From Denitromonas iodatirespirans (GTDB lineage Bacteria; Pseudomonadota; Gammaproteobacteria; Burkholderiales; Rhodocyclaceae), in assembly GCF_018524365.1 (NCBI RefSeq), contig NZ_JAEKFT010000020.1, forward strand, positions 32,030 to 96,029: a stretch of 64,000 nt of DNA, written 5' to 3'. Positions 9,610-17,871 of this stretch are shown piece by piece. A model generated the notes under the pieces. It searched no databases. It was given only the letters and a program-made list of their open reading frames with translations, and was not told where the DNA came from. Made by a program: the position numbers and the translations under genes. Each line of letters opens with the position of its first letter. Position 1 is the first letter of the stretch.

Positions 9610-10944
9610 TCAGCTTTTCAACTTCAAAATAAGTGTTGCCGCCAAGATTGACGCAAAAACTGCAACACCAAGACTCGGCCGTGTACGCACCCCTTGACGT
9701 TCCACCCACACCCAAAAGCCGATTGAGAGAAACGCATAAGCAACGGAAATGGCCAGAATCATGCCAGTCAAACCAAACGCTTCTACAAAAGGAAACGCAG
9801 AGGCCACCATCAATGCCAATGCGACCAGAAAAAGCTTGGCACGTACGGTCTGCCCACCAAGGGCGGTCACAGTAATTCCCTGAGACGCCGCAATGAAACG
9901 TATCAACACAAGCAAGCCAAACCAAGGCATAAGGGCACCGACATCTTGAAGGCTGGGCTCAGGGTAGATCCACGCTTGTCCTTCGGCGCCAATGACGAAC
10001 ACTCCGCACACCGCAAAAGCAATAGCAAGCGTCGACCAGTAGAGATTGCGCGCGAGCAGTCCGAACTCCACAGGATCCTCAGCGGCCCGGGCCATCCGGG
10101 GTAGGAAGATGCCGGCAAAGATAGAGGGGAGCAATGAGGCGCCTTGATAAAACCTTGCACCCGCTTGGTACACGCCCACGCTTTCATAGCCGAGCAGAAT
10201 AGCTAGAAGCACTGTGTCCAGATTTGCAAATGCGGTCGCCACTCCAACATCGAGACCGTATGCGCCCCCCCCCCGCATCACCGGCCACACGGCTCCAAAC
10301 CTGACATCAACTTTGATGCTTCCAGGTACGTGGCGTCGGAACTCGACCACAGTGGCCAATAGGTGCACGATGCGGCCGAGAACCATCGCAGCGGCGACAC
10401 CGGTTCCCTCTGCGCCAAACAAGACGGCGGCGAGAGCCAAGCCAAAATAGGCAACATTGCCTTCAAGCGTAACGCTAGCTTCTTTGCCGTAATGCCCCAG
10501 CGCGCGAAAGCAGGCCATCAGAAAATCGCTGTACGACATCAACGTCGCAGCCAGCAACAGCAACCCTAGCGTTGCGGCCCCGTCAGCCCGGAGCCCCGTC
10601 ACCAAGGCGAATATGCCCGCGAAAATCCACGCAAACATTGTTAGCCACAGCTTAGTTGCAAAATAAACGCCCATTCGCTGCCGCGTAGTGTCCGGGTCGC
10701 GGCCTATTTCTCGGAGAATTTGCTGGGAAAATCCGTATTCGCAAACCTGGACAAGCAGTCCGGCGACGGCAAAGAAGTACATAAACTCGCCGAAACGCCC
10801 TGCGCCCCATTCTCGCGCAATGAGTACGAACAAGACGAATCCGGTCAACAGCCGGATCAGTGTCGACATCCCCAACACTGTGAATTGCTTGATCAAGCGC
10901 GGCCCCGTGTGCCCTTGCCGCGGTGTATCAGTCGAGCTTGGCAC
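9610..10944 (-). CDS. Wzx-type oligosaccharide flippase
   Basis: 444 residues with about 12 transmembrane helices. The opening segment (LIKQFTVLGMSTLIRLLTGFVLFVLIAREWGAGRFGEF) is the standard first two helices of MATE/MOP-superfamily polysaccharide exporters, followed by YGFSQQILREIGRD. It should move undecaprenyl-linked repeat units from the cytoplasmic to the periplasmic leaflet for the Wzy polymerase encoded two genes on. Its start lies 17 bases inside the 3' end of epsI, so the two are tightly coupled. Confidence 0.88.
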   Translation of the reverse strand: MPSSTDTPRQGHTGPRLIKQFTVLGMSTLIRLLTGFVLFVLIAREWGAGRFGEFMYFFAVAGLLVQVCEYGFSQQILREIGRDPDTTRQRMGVYFATKLWLTMFAWIFAGIFALVTGLRADGAATLGLLLLAATLMSYSDFLMACFRALGHYGKEASVTLEGNVAYFGLALAAVLFGAEGTGVAAAMVLGRIVHLLATVVEFRRHVPGSIKVDVRFGAVWPVMRGGGAYGLDVGVATAFANLDTVLLAILLGYESVGVYQAGARFYQGASLLPSIFAGIFLPRMARAAEDPVEFGLLARNLYWSTLAIAFAVCGVFVIGAEGQAWIYPEPSLQDVGALMPWFGLLVLIRFIAASQGITVTALGGQTVRAKLFLVALALMVASAFPFVEAFGLTGMILAISVAYAFLSIGFWVWVERQGVRTRPSLGVAVFASILAATLILKLKS

Positions 10945-11635
10945 GATCGCCGATCAATACCGCACGGTAGCGCGGTTCAAGTGCGAGCAGGAGCGCGTTT
11001 ACGAAATCGTCCTGAAGCCGATACGAGCTCTCGTTGTCCGCGTTGATTTCCGAAACACGAAACAGAATGCCGTCAGGAATCGTCCCCTGAATCCCGTAGC
11101 CAATACGCGCCAAATTCTGTTCGACAGCACCGCGCACCAACTCATCGCCCAAGCGAATCCAGTAGGTAACTGGCTCGACACGAGAGCCGAGCTGAGTCAA
11201 CACTCGCATCACCGGCAGTGGCCGGGCTTCAAATACGATTTCATCTTTGCGCCGCTCCACAACAAGAAAACCTTGCGCGGGGTAGCAAACCTCGGGCTTA
11301 TGTATCTGATTGTCACGAGACTGGTCTTCGCCATAGGCGAGAGACAGCATGATTCGGCGCCCTTCTGGACCGACATAGGTCCGCGCCAAGGTTTGGCTGT
11401 AGATGCGGTTGATCAGTTGGTCTTGCTGAGGGTTGACCACACTAGCGACTCGGGACGGATCAACACGCCACTCTCCAAAACGCGCGGGGATTATTTCAGC
11501 AAGATCCATCTGGCCCATTTGGTCGACCTGCCGCGTACGCGGGGTAATTGCCGCGGAAAGCGCAACCATTGCGAGCATGAGGAGTGCGGCAAGAATGGCG
11601 TTTTTGAGGCCCCGGCGAGTACGAGCGATAGTCAT
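10928..11635 (-). CDS. epsI: Exosortase B-associated protein EpsI
   Basis: 235 residues with one N-terminal membrane anchor (AILAALLMLAMVALSAAI). The rest is the EpsI domain, including IIPARFGEWRVD, YGEDQSRDNQIHKPEVCYPAQGF with the conserved H-x-P-E-x-C-Y-P, and VEPVTYWIRLGDE. EpsI proteins are encoded next to, or fused to, exosortases, and here the start overlaps the xrtB stop in an ATGA. The family is periplasmic and tied to exopolysaccharide and PEP-CTERM export; its exact reaction is not established. The 3' end overlaps the flippase gene by 17 bases. Confidence 0.92.
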   Translation of the reverse strand: MTIARTRRGLKNAILAALLMLAMVALSAAITPRTRQVDQMGQMDLAEIIPARFGEWRVDPSRVASVVNPQQDQLINRIYSQTLARTYVGPEGRRIMLSLAYGEDQSRDNQIHKPEVCYPAQGFLVVERRKDEIVFEARPLPVMRVLTQLGSRVEPVTYWIRLGDELVRGAVEQNLARIGYGIQGTIPDGILFRVSEINADNESSYRLQDDFVNALLLALEPRYRAVLIGDRAKLD

Positions 11636-12513
11636 GCGGCGGCCCGTCCTTTGACGCCGATACGCAACACAGAATCGGCGGCGATGATGAGCAGCAAGGC
11701 ACTGACAAAGAGCGCCATGCCAGAGAAACCGTGCAAGAACCCCTGCCCTGCTTCGTCGCCGAGATGGTAGGTAATGAGCGTGAGCACCATGACGCGGATG
11801 ACGTTGGCGGTGAAGCTGATGGGGACGATGAGGATGGCGAGCGTGATGTTGCGCAGTACCGAGGCGTGGCGCACCACGTTGAGGTAAAGCAGGCCGAGGG
11901 CTTCGAGCGTAAACAGGGTATGCAGGCCGGCGCAGGCGTCGGCCACGAGCAGTTGGTATTGACCGATCTGCAGCATGACGCCGGTGCGGGCGATGGGATA
12001 GCCGGCGGCGTAGAGGACTTGCTCGGCCACGTAGCTAACGGCCATTTTCATGGGGGCGGTGAGCGTATCGACGACGACGCCGGGCAGCGGAATCATGAAG
12101 AGCATGAAGAACAGCGCGAACCACATGAGGCGCACCGCTGCAGGGCCACGCAGGAGCAGGAGCAGGCCGGCGATCATCCACACGAGCGAGCCGACTTCAA
12201 AGATGAGGATGCCCTGCGAGCGGCCGAGGGCGTAGAACAGGCCGGCGACGATCATCACGGGCCAGGCCAGTGCCGGCCTGGCGCCGCTGGCGGGCATGCT
12301 TGCCAGTGCCTGCCATTTGCGCGACACCAGCCACACCGACAGCCCGAGCACGATGGGACCGTGCGCCTGCTCGTCGGTCGACCAGATGGTACGGAACAGG
12401 TCGACGAAGCTGGGCACATACATGATCGCCAGCCCGAGGGCGACGATCAGCCAGGGGGCGAGGTCGGCGCGGCCAGGGGCTTGGGCGGTGGGGCTTGAGG
12501 CGGTGACAGTCAT
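11632..12513 (-). CDS. xrtB: Exosortase B (XrtB)
   Basis: About 293 residues with eight or more membrane helices. All three exosortase catalytic positions are visible in the C-terminal half: Cys in VADACAGLHTLFTL, Arg in TANVIRVMVLTL and His in GQGFLHGFSGM. Exosortases are membrane cysteine proteases/transpeptidases thought to cleave PEP-CTERM tails of exported proteins. ATG 12513 is used; GTG 12525 is also possible. It sits between epsG and epsI, the arrangement of B-type exosortase loci, and ends in an ATGA overlap with epsI. Three PEP-CTERM proteins in this window are candidate substrates. Confidence 0.92.
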   Translation of the reverse strand: MTVTASSPTAQAPGRADLAPWLIVALGLAIMYVPSFVDLFRTIWSTDEQAHGPIVLGLSVWLVSRKWQALASMPASGARPALAWPVMIVAGLFYALGRSQGILIFEVGSLVWMIAGLLLLLRGPAAVRLMWFALFFMLFMIPLPGVVVDTLTAPMKMAVSYVAEQVLYAAGYPIARTGVMLQIGQYQLLVADACAGLHTLFTLEALGLLYLNVVRHASVLRNITLAILIVPISFTANVIRVMVLTLITYHLGDEAGQGFLHGFSGMALFVSALLLIIAADSVLRIGVKGRAAA

Positions 12514-12551
12514 GGCGTTGGGCACATCTGGCAGTGGTGATGCTGCCGAGG

Positions 12552-13448
12552 CTAGCGCTCGTTCATGACAACGCCCACCACCGTGGCGCTGGCTTGCCGG
12601 AGCATGTCGGTATAGCTGCGCAGCAGGCTGAGGCGGCTGGCGTTGCGCTGGGCGACGACGAGGGCGCCACTGGCACGCACGGCGATGGTCTGGCCGTCGG
12701 CAAACAGGCTGCCGGCGGGGGTGTCGATGAGGATGACGTCGAATTCGTTGGCGAGTTGGCCGAGCAGCTGGGCGAACACCGGGCGGGCGAGCAGCTCTTG
12801 CGGGTTGGGCGGCACGGTGCCGGCGGGCAGCACGGAGAGGTCACGCAGGGCGGGCACGCGCTGGATGATGTCGGGGCCGCCGCGGCCGGAGAGGAAGGCG
12901 GAGAGGCCGGCGCGGTTGTCGACACCGAAGAGCAGATGCTGGCGCGGATGGCGCAGGTCGGCGTCGATGACGAGGGTGCGCTCGCCGAGCTGGGAGAAGA
13001 CGACGCCGAGGTTGGCGGTGATCCAGGAGCGGCCTTCCTGCCGGCCGGGGCTGGTGACGGCGAGGGTTTTTTGTTCGGCGCTGGTGTCGAACCAGCGCAG
13101 CATGAGTTGGCTGCGCAGGGCGCGGAGCGCTTCGACCTGCGGCGAGAACGGCTGGTAGGCAGCCACCACCGAGGCGTGGACGGTGCTTTGCCCGGCGGTG
13201 AGGTAGGGGTAGTCGAACTGGCGCAGCAGGGCTTGTTCGATGTCGGCGTCGGTGATGAGGCCGAGCTGTTTGGCGGCATCGCCGAAGCGGAGGTTTTGCT
13301 CGCGTTGCAGGCGCAGCACGCGCTCGGCGTCTTCGGCCTTGAGTTTGCCGGCATCGATCAGCAGCGCGCCAATGGAGCGATCGGCTTCGGGGCGGATGTC
13401 TGCAATGGCGTCGGTGGCGTTGTCGACGACGCGGTGGAGTGTAGTCAT
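12552..13448 (-). CDS. epsG: EpsG chain-length-determinant tyrosine kinase-like protein with MshEN-like N-terminus
   Basis: 298 residues. The C-terminal two thirds is a BY-kinase/MinD-like ATPase: AVTSPGRQEGRSWITANL at the Walker A position, TLVIDADLRHPRQHLLFG (Walker A') and VILIDTPAG (Walker B). The Walker A lysine is replaced by Arg (G-R-S) and the C-terminus (VVGVVMNER) has no tyrosine cluster. Residues 25-48 and 54-77 are two 24-residue copies of the RLG..L...G.L....L..AL..Q motif separated by five residues, the layout of the c-di-GMP-binding MshEN domain. It partners the Wzz-like EpsF encoded just upstream. The start is ATG 13448; an upstream extension to 13514 is not conserved-looking. 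Confidence 0.87.
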   Translation of the reverse strand: MTTLHRVVDNATDAIADIRPEADRSIGALLIDAGKLKAEDAERVLRLQREQNLRFGDAAKQLGLITDADIEQALLRQFDYPYLTAGQSTVHASVVAAYQPFSPQVEALRALRSQLMLRWFDTSAEQKTLAVTSPGRQEGRSWITANLGVVFSQLGERTLVIDADLRHPRQHLLFGVDNRAGLSAFLSGRGGPDIIQRVPALRDLSVLPAGTVPPNPQELLARPVFAQLLGQLANEFDVILIDTPAGSLFADGQTIAVRASGALVVAQRNASRLSLLRSYTDMLRQASATVVGVVMNER

Positions 13449-13552
13449 GGTCAGTGGGCTCCGGCGTGCGGGGCGAATGCGGGGGTTTGGTTGCCGGCGG
13501 CACGAGCCGGGCAAGCCTTAGGCTGATGGGCCATGTGCGCATGCGGGCGGCG

Positions 13553-13582
13553 CGGCGGACGCGCTGCGCCTATCCGCCCTAC
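13553..13582 (-). repeat. TAGGGCGG-type intergenic repeat, single arm
   Basis: Read on the minus strand this begins TAGGGCGGATAGGCGCAGC and ends in CCGCCG. It closely resembles one arm of the inverted repeat at 29850-29934, so it is a member of a dispersed REP-like family. It sits in the 154-base gap between epsF and epsG, the only sizeable gap inside the epsD-epsI run. Confidence 0.6.
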
Positions 13583-13602
13583 GGGGAAGGGGCTGTGCGT
13601 AC

Positions 13603-14976
13603 TCATGCGGCGGCGGGGCGGAACGCGCCGCTTTTTCCGGTGGCGGGGATGGTACCGAGCAGGGGCACACCGTCGAGCAGGGCGAGGTCTTCGGCGCCAC
13701 GCACGCGCTGGTCCATCAGCTCGAGCAACAGGGCCGCGCCAACACCGAGCAGCAGGCCGAGGAAGACGGCGAGTGCGGTGTTGAGCAGCACTTTGGGGCT
13801 GGAGTGCTTGAGCGGGGCGATAGCGGGCGAGAGGACGACCACATTGGTCTGCTGGGTCTGGCTCTCGAGGCTGGTCTGCGCCAGGCGCTGAGTGACGAGA
13901 TCGTAGGCGCGCTGGGCGTTTTCGACGTCGCGCTGGAGCACGGCGATCTGGTCGCGCTCGGCCTTGAGGTCGAGAATCTTCTGCTTCTGGGCATCGAGCG
14001 CGGCTTCGATTTCGGAGACACGTTGCACGTTGACCCGGTTGGTGGTGCCCAGCGAGCTGACCACCCGTCGGGTTTCGGTGGCAAGGCGCTCGCGCAGGCT
14101 GGCGATCTCGGCGTCGGCCCGCGCCAACTCGGGGTGGTTGGCGCCGAGGCGGCCGGCCATCTGGGTGCGGTTGGCTTCCTGACGCGAGAGATCGGACTTG
14201 AGGCTCTGGATCAGGCCGTTCTGCATCACTTCGGGCAGGCTGTCGGCGCTGGCCCCTTGCGCTTGGCGCGAGCGGCTGTCGACACGCTGCGCCTGGGCCA
14301 TCGACAGCTGCGTGGAGAGCTCGGCCAGGCGGGCCGTTTCGACATCCAGCCGTTCGTCGGTGGCGATGATGCCGCGCGCTTGCTGGTAGTCGGAGAGCTT
14401 CTTCTGGGCGGTTTCGAGGTCGGCGCGCAGGCTGTTGGTCTGGCCGTCGAACCACTTGGCGTACTGGCGAGCGGGCTCGACCTTGAGTTCGAGGCTGACA
14501 TCGATATAGGCCTGGGCAAAGGCGTTGGCCACGCCGGCGGCAAAGCCGGGGTCGGCGCCCTGGTAGGCAATGGTGATGACATTGCTCTCGCGAGAGGGTT
14601 TGACGTCGAGCTGCTTCTTGAGCAGCTCGGCCAGCCACACCTTGATGCTGCCTTCGCCGTCGGTCTCTTCGCGCCACTGCTCCTGCACGGCGGGTGCCTG
14701 GTCCATCTTGAGCAGGCTGACAACACGCTGCGCCACGCGGTCGGACAGGATGATGTCGACCTGGGTGGCCATGTAGCCGGGGATCATCTGTGCCGGCAGC
14801 AGGCCGCCGAGCAGCGGGTCGGCGCTCTTGGCGTCGACCACCAGCGCAGTTTCGGCGGTGTATTGCTTGGGCAGGATCAGGCTGACGGCGATCGTGGTGC
14901 CGACCACCACCAGCAAGGTGCCGAGCACGATCCAGAACCGGGCGCGGAGAATGAGCAGAAATTGCTGAAACGACAT
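13603..14976 (-). CDS. epsF: Chain length determinant protein EpsF (Wzz/PCP family)
   Basis: 457 residues. The N-terminal MSFQQFLLILRARFWIVLG enters the first membrane helix and a second helix lies near the C-terminus (VLLNTALAVFLGLLLGVGAA), after a Pro-containing segment typical of Wzz proteins. The large periplasmic part in between is rich in coiled-coil heptads (residues about 170-390). In Wzy-dependent systems such proteins set polymer length and link the periplasmic machinery to the kinase, here EpsG. The start ATG 14976 gives the canonical N-terminus; the longer frame to 15132 is antisense read-through into epsE. Confidence 0.92.
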   Translation of the reverse strand: MSFQQFLLILRARFWIVLGTLLVVVGTTIAVSLILPKQYTAETALVVDAKSADPLLGGLLPAQMIPGYMATQVDIILSDRVAQRVVSLLKMDQAPAVQEQWREETDGEGSIKVWLAELLKKQLDVKPSRESNVITIAYQGADPGFAAGVANAFAQAYIDVSLELKVEPARQYAKWFDGQTNSLRADLETAQKKLSDYQQARGIIATDERLDVETARLAELSTQLSMAQAQRVDSRSRQAQGASADSLPEVMQNGLIQSLKSDLSRQEANRTQMAGRLGANHPELARADAEIASLRERLATETRRVVSSLGTTNRVNVQRVSEIEAALDAQKQKILDLKAERDQIAVLQRDVENAQRAYDLVTQRLAQTSLESQTQQTNVVVLSPAIAPLKHSSPKVLLNTALAVFLGLLLGVGAALLLELMDQRVRGAEDLALLDGVPLLGTIPATGKSGAFRPAAA

Positions 14977-14992
14977 ATGAACGACCCCGGGC

Positions 14993-15799
14993 CTAGAACA
15001 GGCTTTCCTTGACGAAAATGACATCGTTGGGCGCCAGCTCCTGGTCGAGCTGCGGTTCGATGACTTGCTGCTTGCCGTCTTCAGCCCGGCGGTGAATCTG
15101 CATGCCGCGGGTGGTGCCGCGGATGGTGACACCTCCGCCGGTGGCCAGCCCCTGCATGACAGTCATGCCGCGCTCAAGGCGGAAGGCGCCCGGGCGGTTC
15201 ACTTCGCCATAGATGTAGAAGGTGGGCGCACGGTGCACATAGATGACATCCCCACCGGAGACGATCACATCCTTGGCCAGATCGCCTTTCATGAACAGCG
15301 CGGGCACGTCGATCTGGGTGCGCTCGATCTTGCCTTTGCGCACACCAATCAGTACCAGCTCGTCGGCGCCGGTGGCAGCAATGCCGCCGGCCATGGCGAG
15401 CATGTCGGACAGGCGCATGTTGAAGGTTTCGAGCGGATAGCGACCCGGCCGGTTGACCTGACCGAGCACGGCCACTTGGTTGCCGCGGATCTGCAGCGGC
15501 AGGATGCCGATCTGCGGTTGCAGCACGAAACCGCCGCTACGCAGCTGTTCGGCAATGCGCGATTCGGCCGCCGGCACGGTGAGCCCGCCGACATCGACAT
15601 TGCCCACCAGCGGAAAGGTGATGGCGCCGTTTTCGGAGACCCGGGCTTCAGTGGTGAGGTCGGGGTTCTGGAAGACGGTGATGCGGATGATGTCACCGGG
15701 GCCGAGCACGTATTCTGCGTCGGCGGCTTGAGCGCTGCCGAGCGCGCCGACGAACATCAGCAGACACAGCAGCGATTTGAATAGGTGGCGAATGGGCAT
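14993..15799 (-). CDS. epsE: Polysaccharide export protein EpsE (Wza-like, OPX family)
   Basis: 268 residues with a cleavable signal peptide ending ALGSAQA-ADA. There is no lipobox, unlike E. coli Wza. The mature protein starts with the poly-export domain (EYVLGPGDIIRITVFQNPDL, ARVSENGAITFPLVGNVDVGG), followed by two SLBB-type beta-grasp units (VAVLGQVNRPGRYPLE; FYIYGEVNRPGAFRLERGMTVMQGLATGGG). It should form the periplasmic/outer-membrane conduit for the polymer. It is followed by epsF after 16 bases and preceded by epsD. Confidence 0.93.
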   Translation of the reverse strand: MPIRHLFKSLLCLLMFVGALGSAQAADAEYVLGPGDIIRITVFQNPDLTTEARVSENGAITFPLVGNVDVGGLTVPAAESRIAEQLRSGGFVLQPQIGILPLQIRGNQVAVLGQVNRPGRYPLETFNMRLSDMLAMAGGIAATGADELVLIGVRKGKIERTQIDVPALFMKGDLAKDVIVSGGDVIYVHRAPTFYIYGEVNRPGAFRLERGMTVMQGLATGGGVTIRGTTRGMQIHRRAEDGKQQVIEPQLDQELAPNDVIFVKESLF

Positions 15800-15848
15800 G
15801 GGCAAGGTGGGTCGGTTTGTCAATCGAGAGCGAATGGGTGCAGGCGGC

Positions 15849-16856
15849 TCACTTGAGGCCCGACACCCCTTTTTCGAGCGCCTGGGCGCTGAGGGCGTCG
15901 GTGCTTGCGGCTGTGGGCACGGCCATGGCTGGCGCCTCGGACACCGGGGCGGCGGCATTGTCCAGCAGCGCAGGAGTGTCGCCAGCGTCGGCCGAGGCGC
16001 CTGCCTCGGGGGCGGTGAACTTGCCCATGTATTCGATCTGCGCCACGTCGCGCAGGCGCTTGAGCTCGTTGCGCGCCATGTCGGCCTTGGTACGGTTGAG
16101 CAAAAAGCGCTCGATGAACGGGGTGGCAGCGGCGAGGTCGAGCGGCTGCTCGCGCGAGGCCGCCAGGTAGATCACCAGCACACCCTTGGGCGTCGTCACC
16201 AGACCGATCTGGCCGTCCTTCATGCCGGCAAAGCGCGGCAAGGTTTCGAGCGGCAGCTGTTCGGCCGCACGCACGCCGCCACCTACCTGGAACGGCAGGT
16301 TGTGCTCGCGCAACCACGCGACGACCTCATTGAGGTTGCCGGCGGCACTCACGGCATCGCGCAGAGCGCCGGCCTGCTCGGGCGACACGCTGATGTTGAG
16401 CTCTTGCAGGGTGTAGATGCGGCGCTGGGCAAACAGCGCCGGGTGTTCGTCATAGAACGCCTTGATCGCCTCGGGCGCCGGCGCTTCGGCCGTGGTGGCG
16501 AACTGCTCCATGTAGCTGCGCGAGAGGATTTCACGGCGGGCCGCCTCGATCGCCTGCATGACTTGCGGATTGCGGTCGAGCTTTTTGTCGATGGCGCGCT
16601 GGACCAGCAACTCTTGGTCGATCAGGCGCTCCAGCACGCGAGAGCTGGCCATGTCGACCTGCTCGGGCTTGAGGTTGGGGGTGCGGGCGAGGACGTTGTT
16701 GATCTGATGGACGGAGATTTCGTCCGAATTCACGCGGGCGGCAACCTGGGTGGCGGGTTTGGCATCGTCCGAGCCACCGCAACCGGCCATCGCGAGCACG
16801 CCGGCAACCAATACAACCGCGCCAACTGCGCGACTTCCGAGCTTTTGAAACGCCAT
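15849..16856 (-). CDS. epsD: EpsD-family SurA-like peptidyl-prolyl isomerase lipoprotein
   Basis: 335 residues. The N-terminus is a lipoprotein signal with lipobox AMAGC at Cys26. The SurA_N-like helical region (VNSDEISVHQINNVLARTP, LERLIDQELLVQRAIDKK) is followed by a parvulin-like segment around residues 145-270 (YDEHPALFAQRRIYTLQELN, LPRFAGMKDGQIG). It ends in an Ala-rich tail. Such EpsD proteins head B-type exosortase/EPS operons and presumably assist folding of the outer-membrane parts. The start at ATG 16856 is the one that yields the signal peptide. The operon promoter should lie in 16857-17050. Confidence 0.9.
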   Translation of the reverse strand: MAFQKLGSRAVGAVVLVAGVLAMAGCGGSDDAKPATQVAARVNSDEISVHQINNVLARTPNLKPEQVDMASSRVLERLIDQELLVQRAIDKKLDRNPQVMQAIEAARREILSRSYMEQFATTAEAPAPEAIKAFYDEHPALFAQRRIYTLQELNISVSPEQAGALRDAVSAAGNLNEVVAWLREHNLPFQVGGGVRAAEQLPLETLPRFAGMKDGQIGLVTTPKGVLVIYLAASREQPLDLAAATPFIERFLLNRTKADMARNELKRLRDVAQIEYMGKFTAPEAGASADAGDTPALLDNAAAPVSEAPAMAVPTAASTDALSAQALEKGVSGLK

Positions 16857-16953
16857 GAATCCAACTCCGTTCAGGCCCACGCGCCTTGCCGGCACCCGCG
16901 CCAATCAGTGGATGGGAAGGCTCGCGAACGTCATGACATCCGCGATGTGCAGT

Positions 16954-16967
16954 GCATCAATATATGC
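16954..16967. promoter_or_regulatory. AT-rich GCAT...ATGC palindrome upstream of epsD
   Basis: GCATCAATATATGC, an imperfect 14-base palindrome about 100 bases before the epsD start. Similar palindromes occur in the two other eps intergenic regions (17855-17871 and 19386-19398), which suggests a shared regulator site. Nothing beyond the sequence pattern supports it. Confidence 0.35.
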
Positions 16968-17006
16968 CGGGATTGTTACACAAAAACACGGCGACCCATC
17001 AGACCG

Positions 17007-17025
17007 TAACATCTGCATAACATCT
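17007..17025 (-). promoter_or_regulatory. Direct repeat TAACATCT with 11-base period upstream of epsD
   Basis: Two exact copies of TAACATCT are separated by GCA, placing them one helical turn apart on the same face of the DNA, about 150 bases before epsD. This geometry fits a dimeric activator or response-regulator site. Confidence 0.3.
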
Positions 17026-17051
17026 CATTTGCATTCATCGGCGCCAGAACG

Positions 17052-17086
17052 AGCCTCGGGCCCGGCAAGCCGGGCCCGAGGCTTTT
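17052..17086. terminator. Strong 15-bp hairpin after the PEP-CTERM gene
   Basis: A perfect 15-base stem starting AGCCTCGGGCC with a two-base loop lies 14 bases past the stop of the PEP-CTERM gene. The four-T run follows on the plus strand, so its polarity is not ideal for the leftward gene. It still separates that gene from the epsD operon. Confidence 0.6.
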
Positions 17087-17099
17087 CAACGGCGCCGGC

Positions 17100-17636
17100 T
17101 CAGCGACCGGCGCGACGGCGCGCGATCAGGCCGATCAGGCCAAGACCGGCCAACAGCATGCCGTATTGCTCGGGTTCGGGCACCGGCGAGACGGTGGCGG
17201 ACCAGGCGTATTTGCCGCCGGTCACGCCCATGGTGGCACCACTCACCTGGAAGAAATAGCTGCCAGCGGCCAATTGGAAGCTGCCGCTCGGCTGCTCACC
17301 CGTCCCGAAGTTGCTGATCAGGCTGTCGACACCCGAATCGAAGCTGCCGACGACACCGGCATCAGACCACAGGCCGGCCATCAGGCCGCCGATGTCGAAG
17401 CCTTCGCCACCACCGGGGAAGGCGTAGGAATAGACGATGTCGGCCACCCCCAGGCCACCGGAAACAGGCTGACTCAGGGTGAAGAAGAAACGATCGACAA
17501 AGGAGGTGCCGGGCAGCGCGATATGCTCTTGCACGCCGCTGGCCGAACCGGACGACAAATCGATGACCGTATTGGCGGCCATGGCGGGCGCCGCCAGAGC
17601 GCTGCACACGGCCAGCACCAAAAATTTGATATTCAT
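17100..17636 (-). CDS. FxDxF-type PEP-CTERM protein
   Basis: 178 residues. It has an N-terminal signal peptide (LVLAVCSALAAPAMA), a body with SFVDRFFFTLSQ that carries the F-x-D-x-F element naming this family, and the C-terminal sorting signal PEPEQYGMLLAGLGLIGL followed by the basic cluster ARRRAGR. It is the PEP-CTERM protein embedded in the eps locus and so the most likely substrate of the XrtB encoded here. A sigma-54-like promoter lies just upstream. Such proteins are exported and tail-processed; their role in biofilm or EPS is not known in detail. Confidence 0.9.
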   Translation of the reverse strand: MNIKFLVLAVCSALAAPAMAANTVIDLSSGSASGVQEHIALPGTSFVDRFFFTLSQPVSGGLGVADIVYSYAFPGGGEGFDIGGLMAGLWSDAGVVGSFDSGVDSLISNFGTGEQPSGSFQLAAGSYFFQVSGATMGVTGGKYAWSATVSPVPEPEQYGMLLAGLGLIGLIARRRAGR

Positions 17637-17670
17637 GCTTCACTCCAAAGCAATAGGAATTTCGATCGCA

Positions 17671-17689
17671 TAAGCAAATAGGATGCCCG
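17671..17689 (-). promoter_or_regulatory. Sigma-54-like promoter of the FxDxF PEP-CTERM gene
   Basis: On the minus strand GGGCATCCTATTTGCTT gives the -24 GG and -12 GC with exactly ten bases between them, and matches the TGGCACG-N4-TTGCW consensus at most positions. The predicted start site is about 25 bases before ATG 17636. Family knowledge: PEP-CTERM/exosortase loci are often under the PrsK/PrsR sensor-regulator pair with RpoN-type promoters. Confidence 0.5.
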
Positions 17690-17854
17690 GCAAATTTTCA
17701 CCCGAGACCATCTAGCCGAAACCCATTACAGCATCAACACGTTGCAGTCTTTTTACCGGCCGGCGACGGGGCCACCGTTGGCAGCAGTGTCAACTTCGCC
17801 GACACGCGCCGGCCGCATATACCATTCGACTAGCCGACATTCGGCGCACATGAT

Positions 17855-17871
17855 GCACATATGTCATATGC
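17855..17871. promoter_or_regulatory. CATATG-type palindrome, possible upstream activator site
   Basis: GCACATATGTCATATGC contains two CATATG units separated by T. It lies about 180 bases upstream of the sigma-54-like promoter, a usual distance for enhancer-binding-protein sites, and resembles the palindromes at 16954 and 19386. Confidence 0.35.

Noticed and set aside
16950..16970. Sigma-54 promoter for epsD (GGCATATATTGATGC on the minus strand)
   Set aside because: The GG and GC are 11 bases apart rather than the strict 10, so I list only the palindrome.
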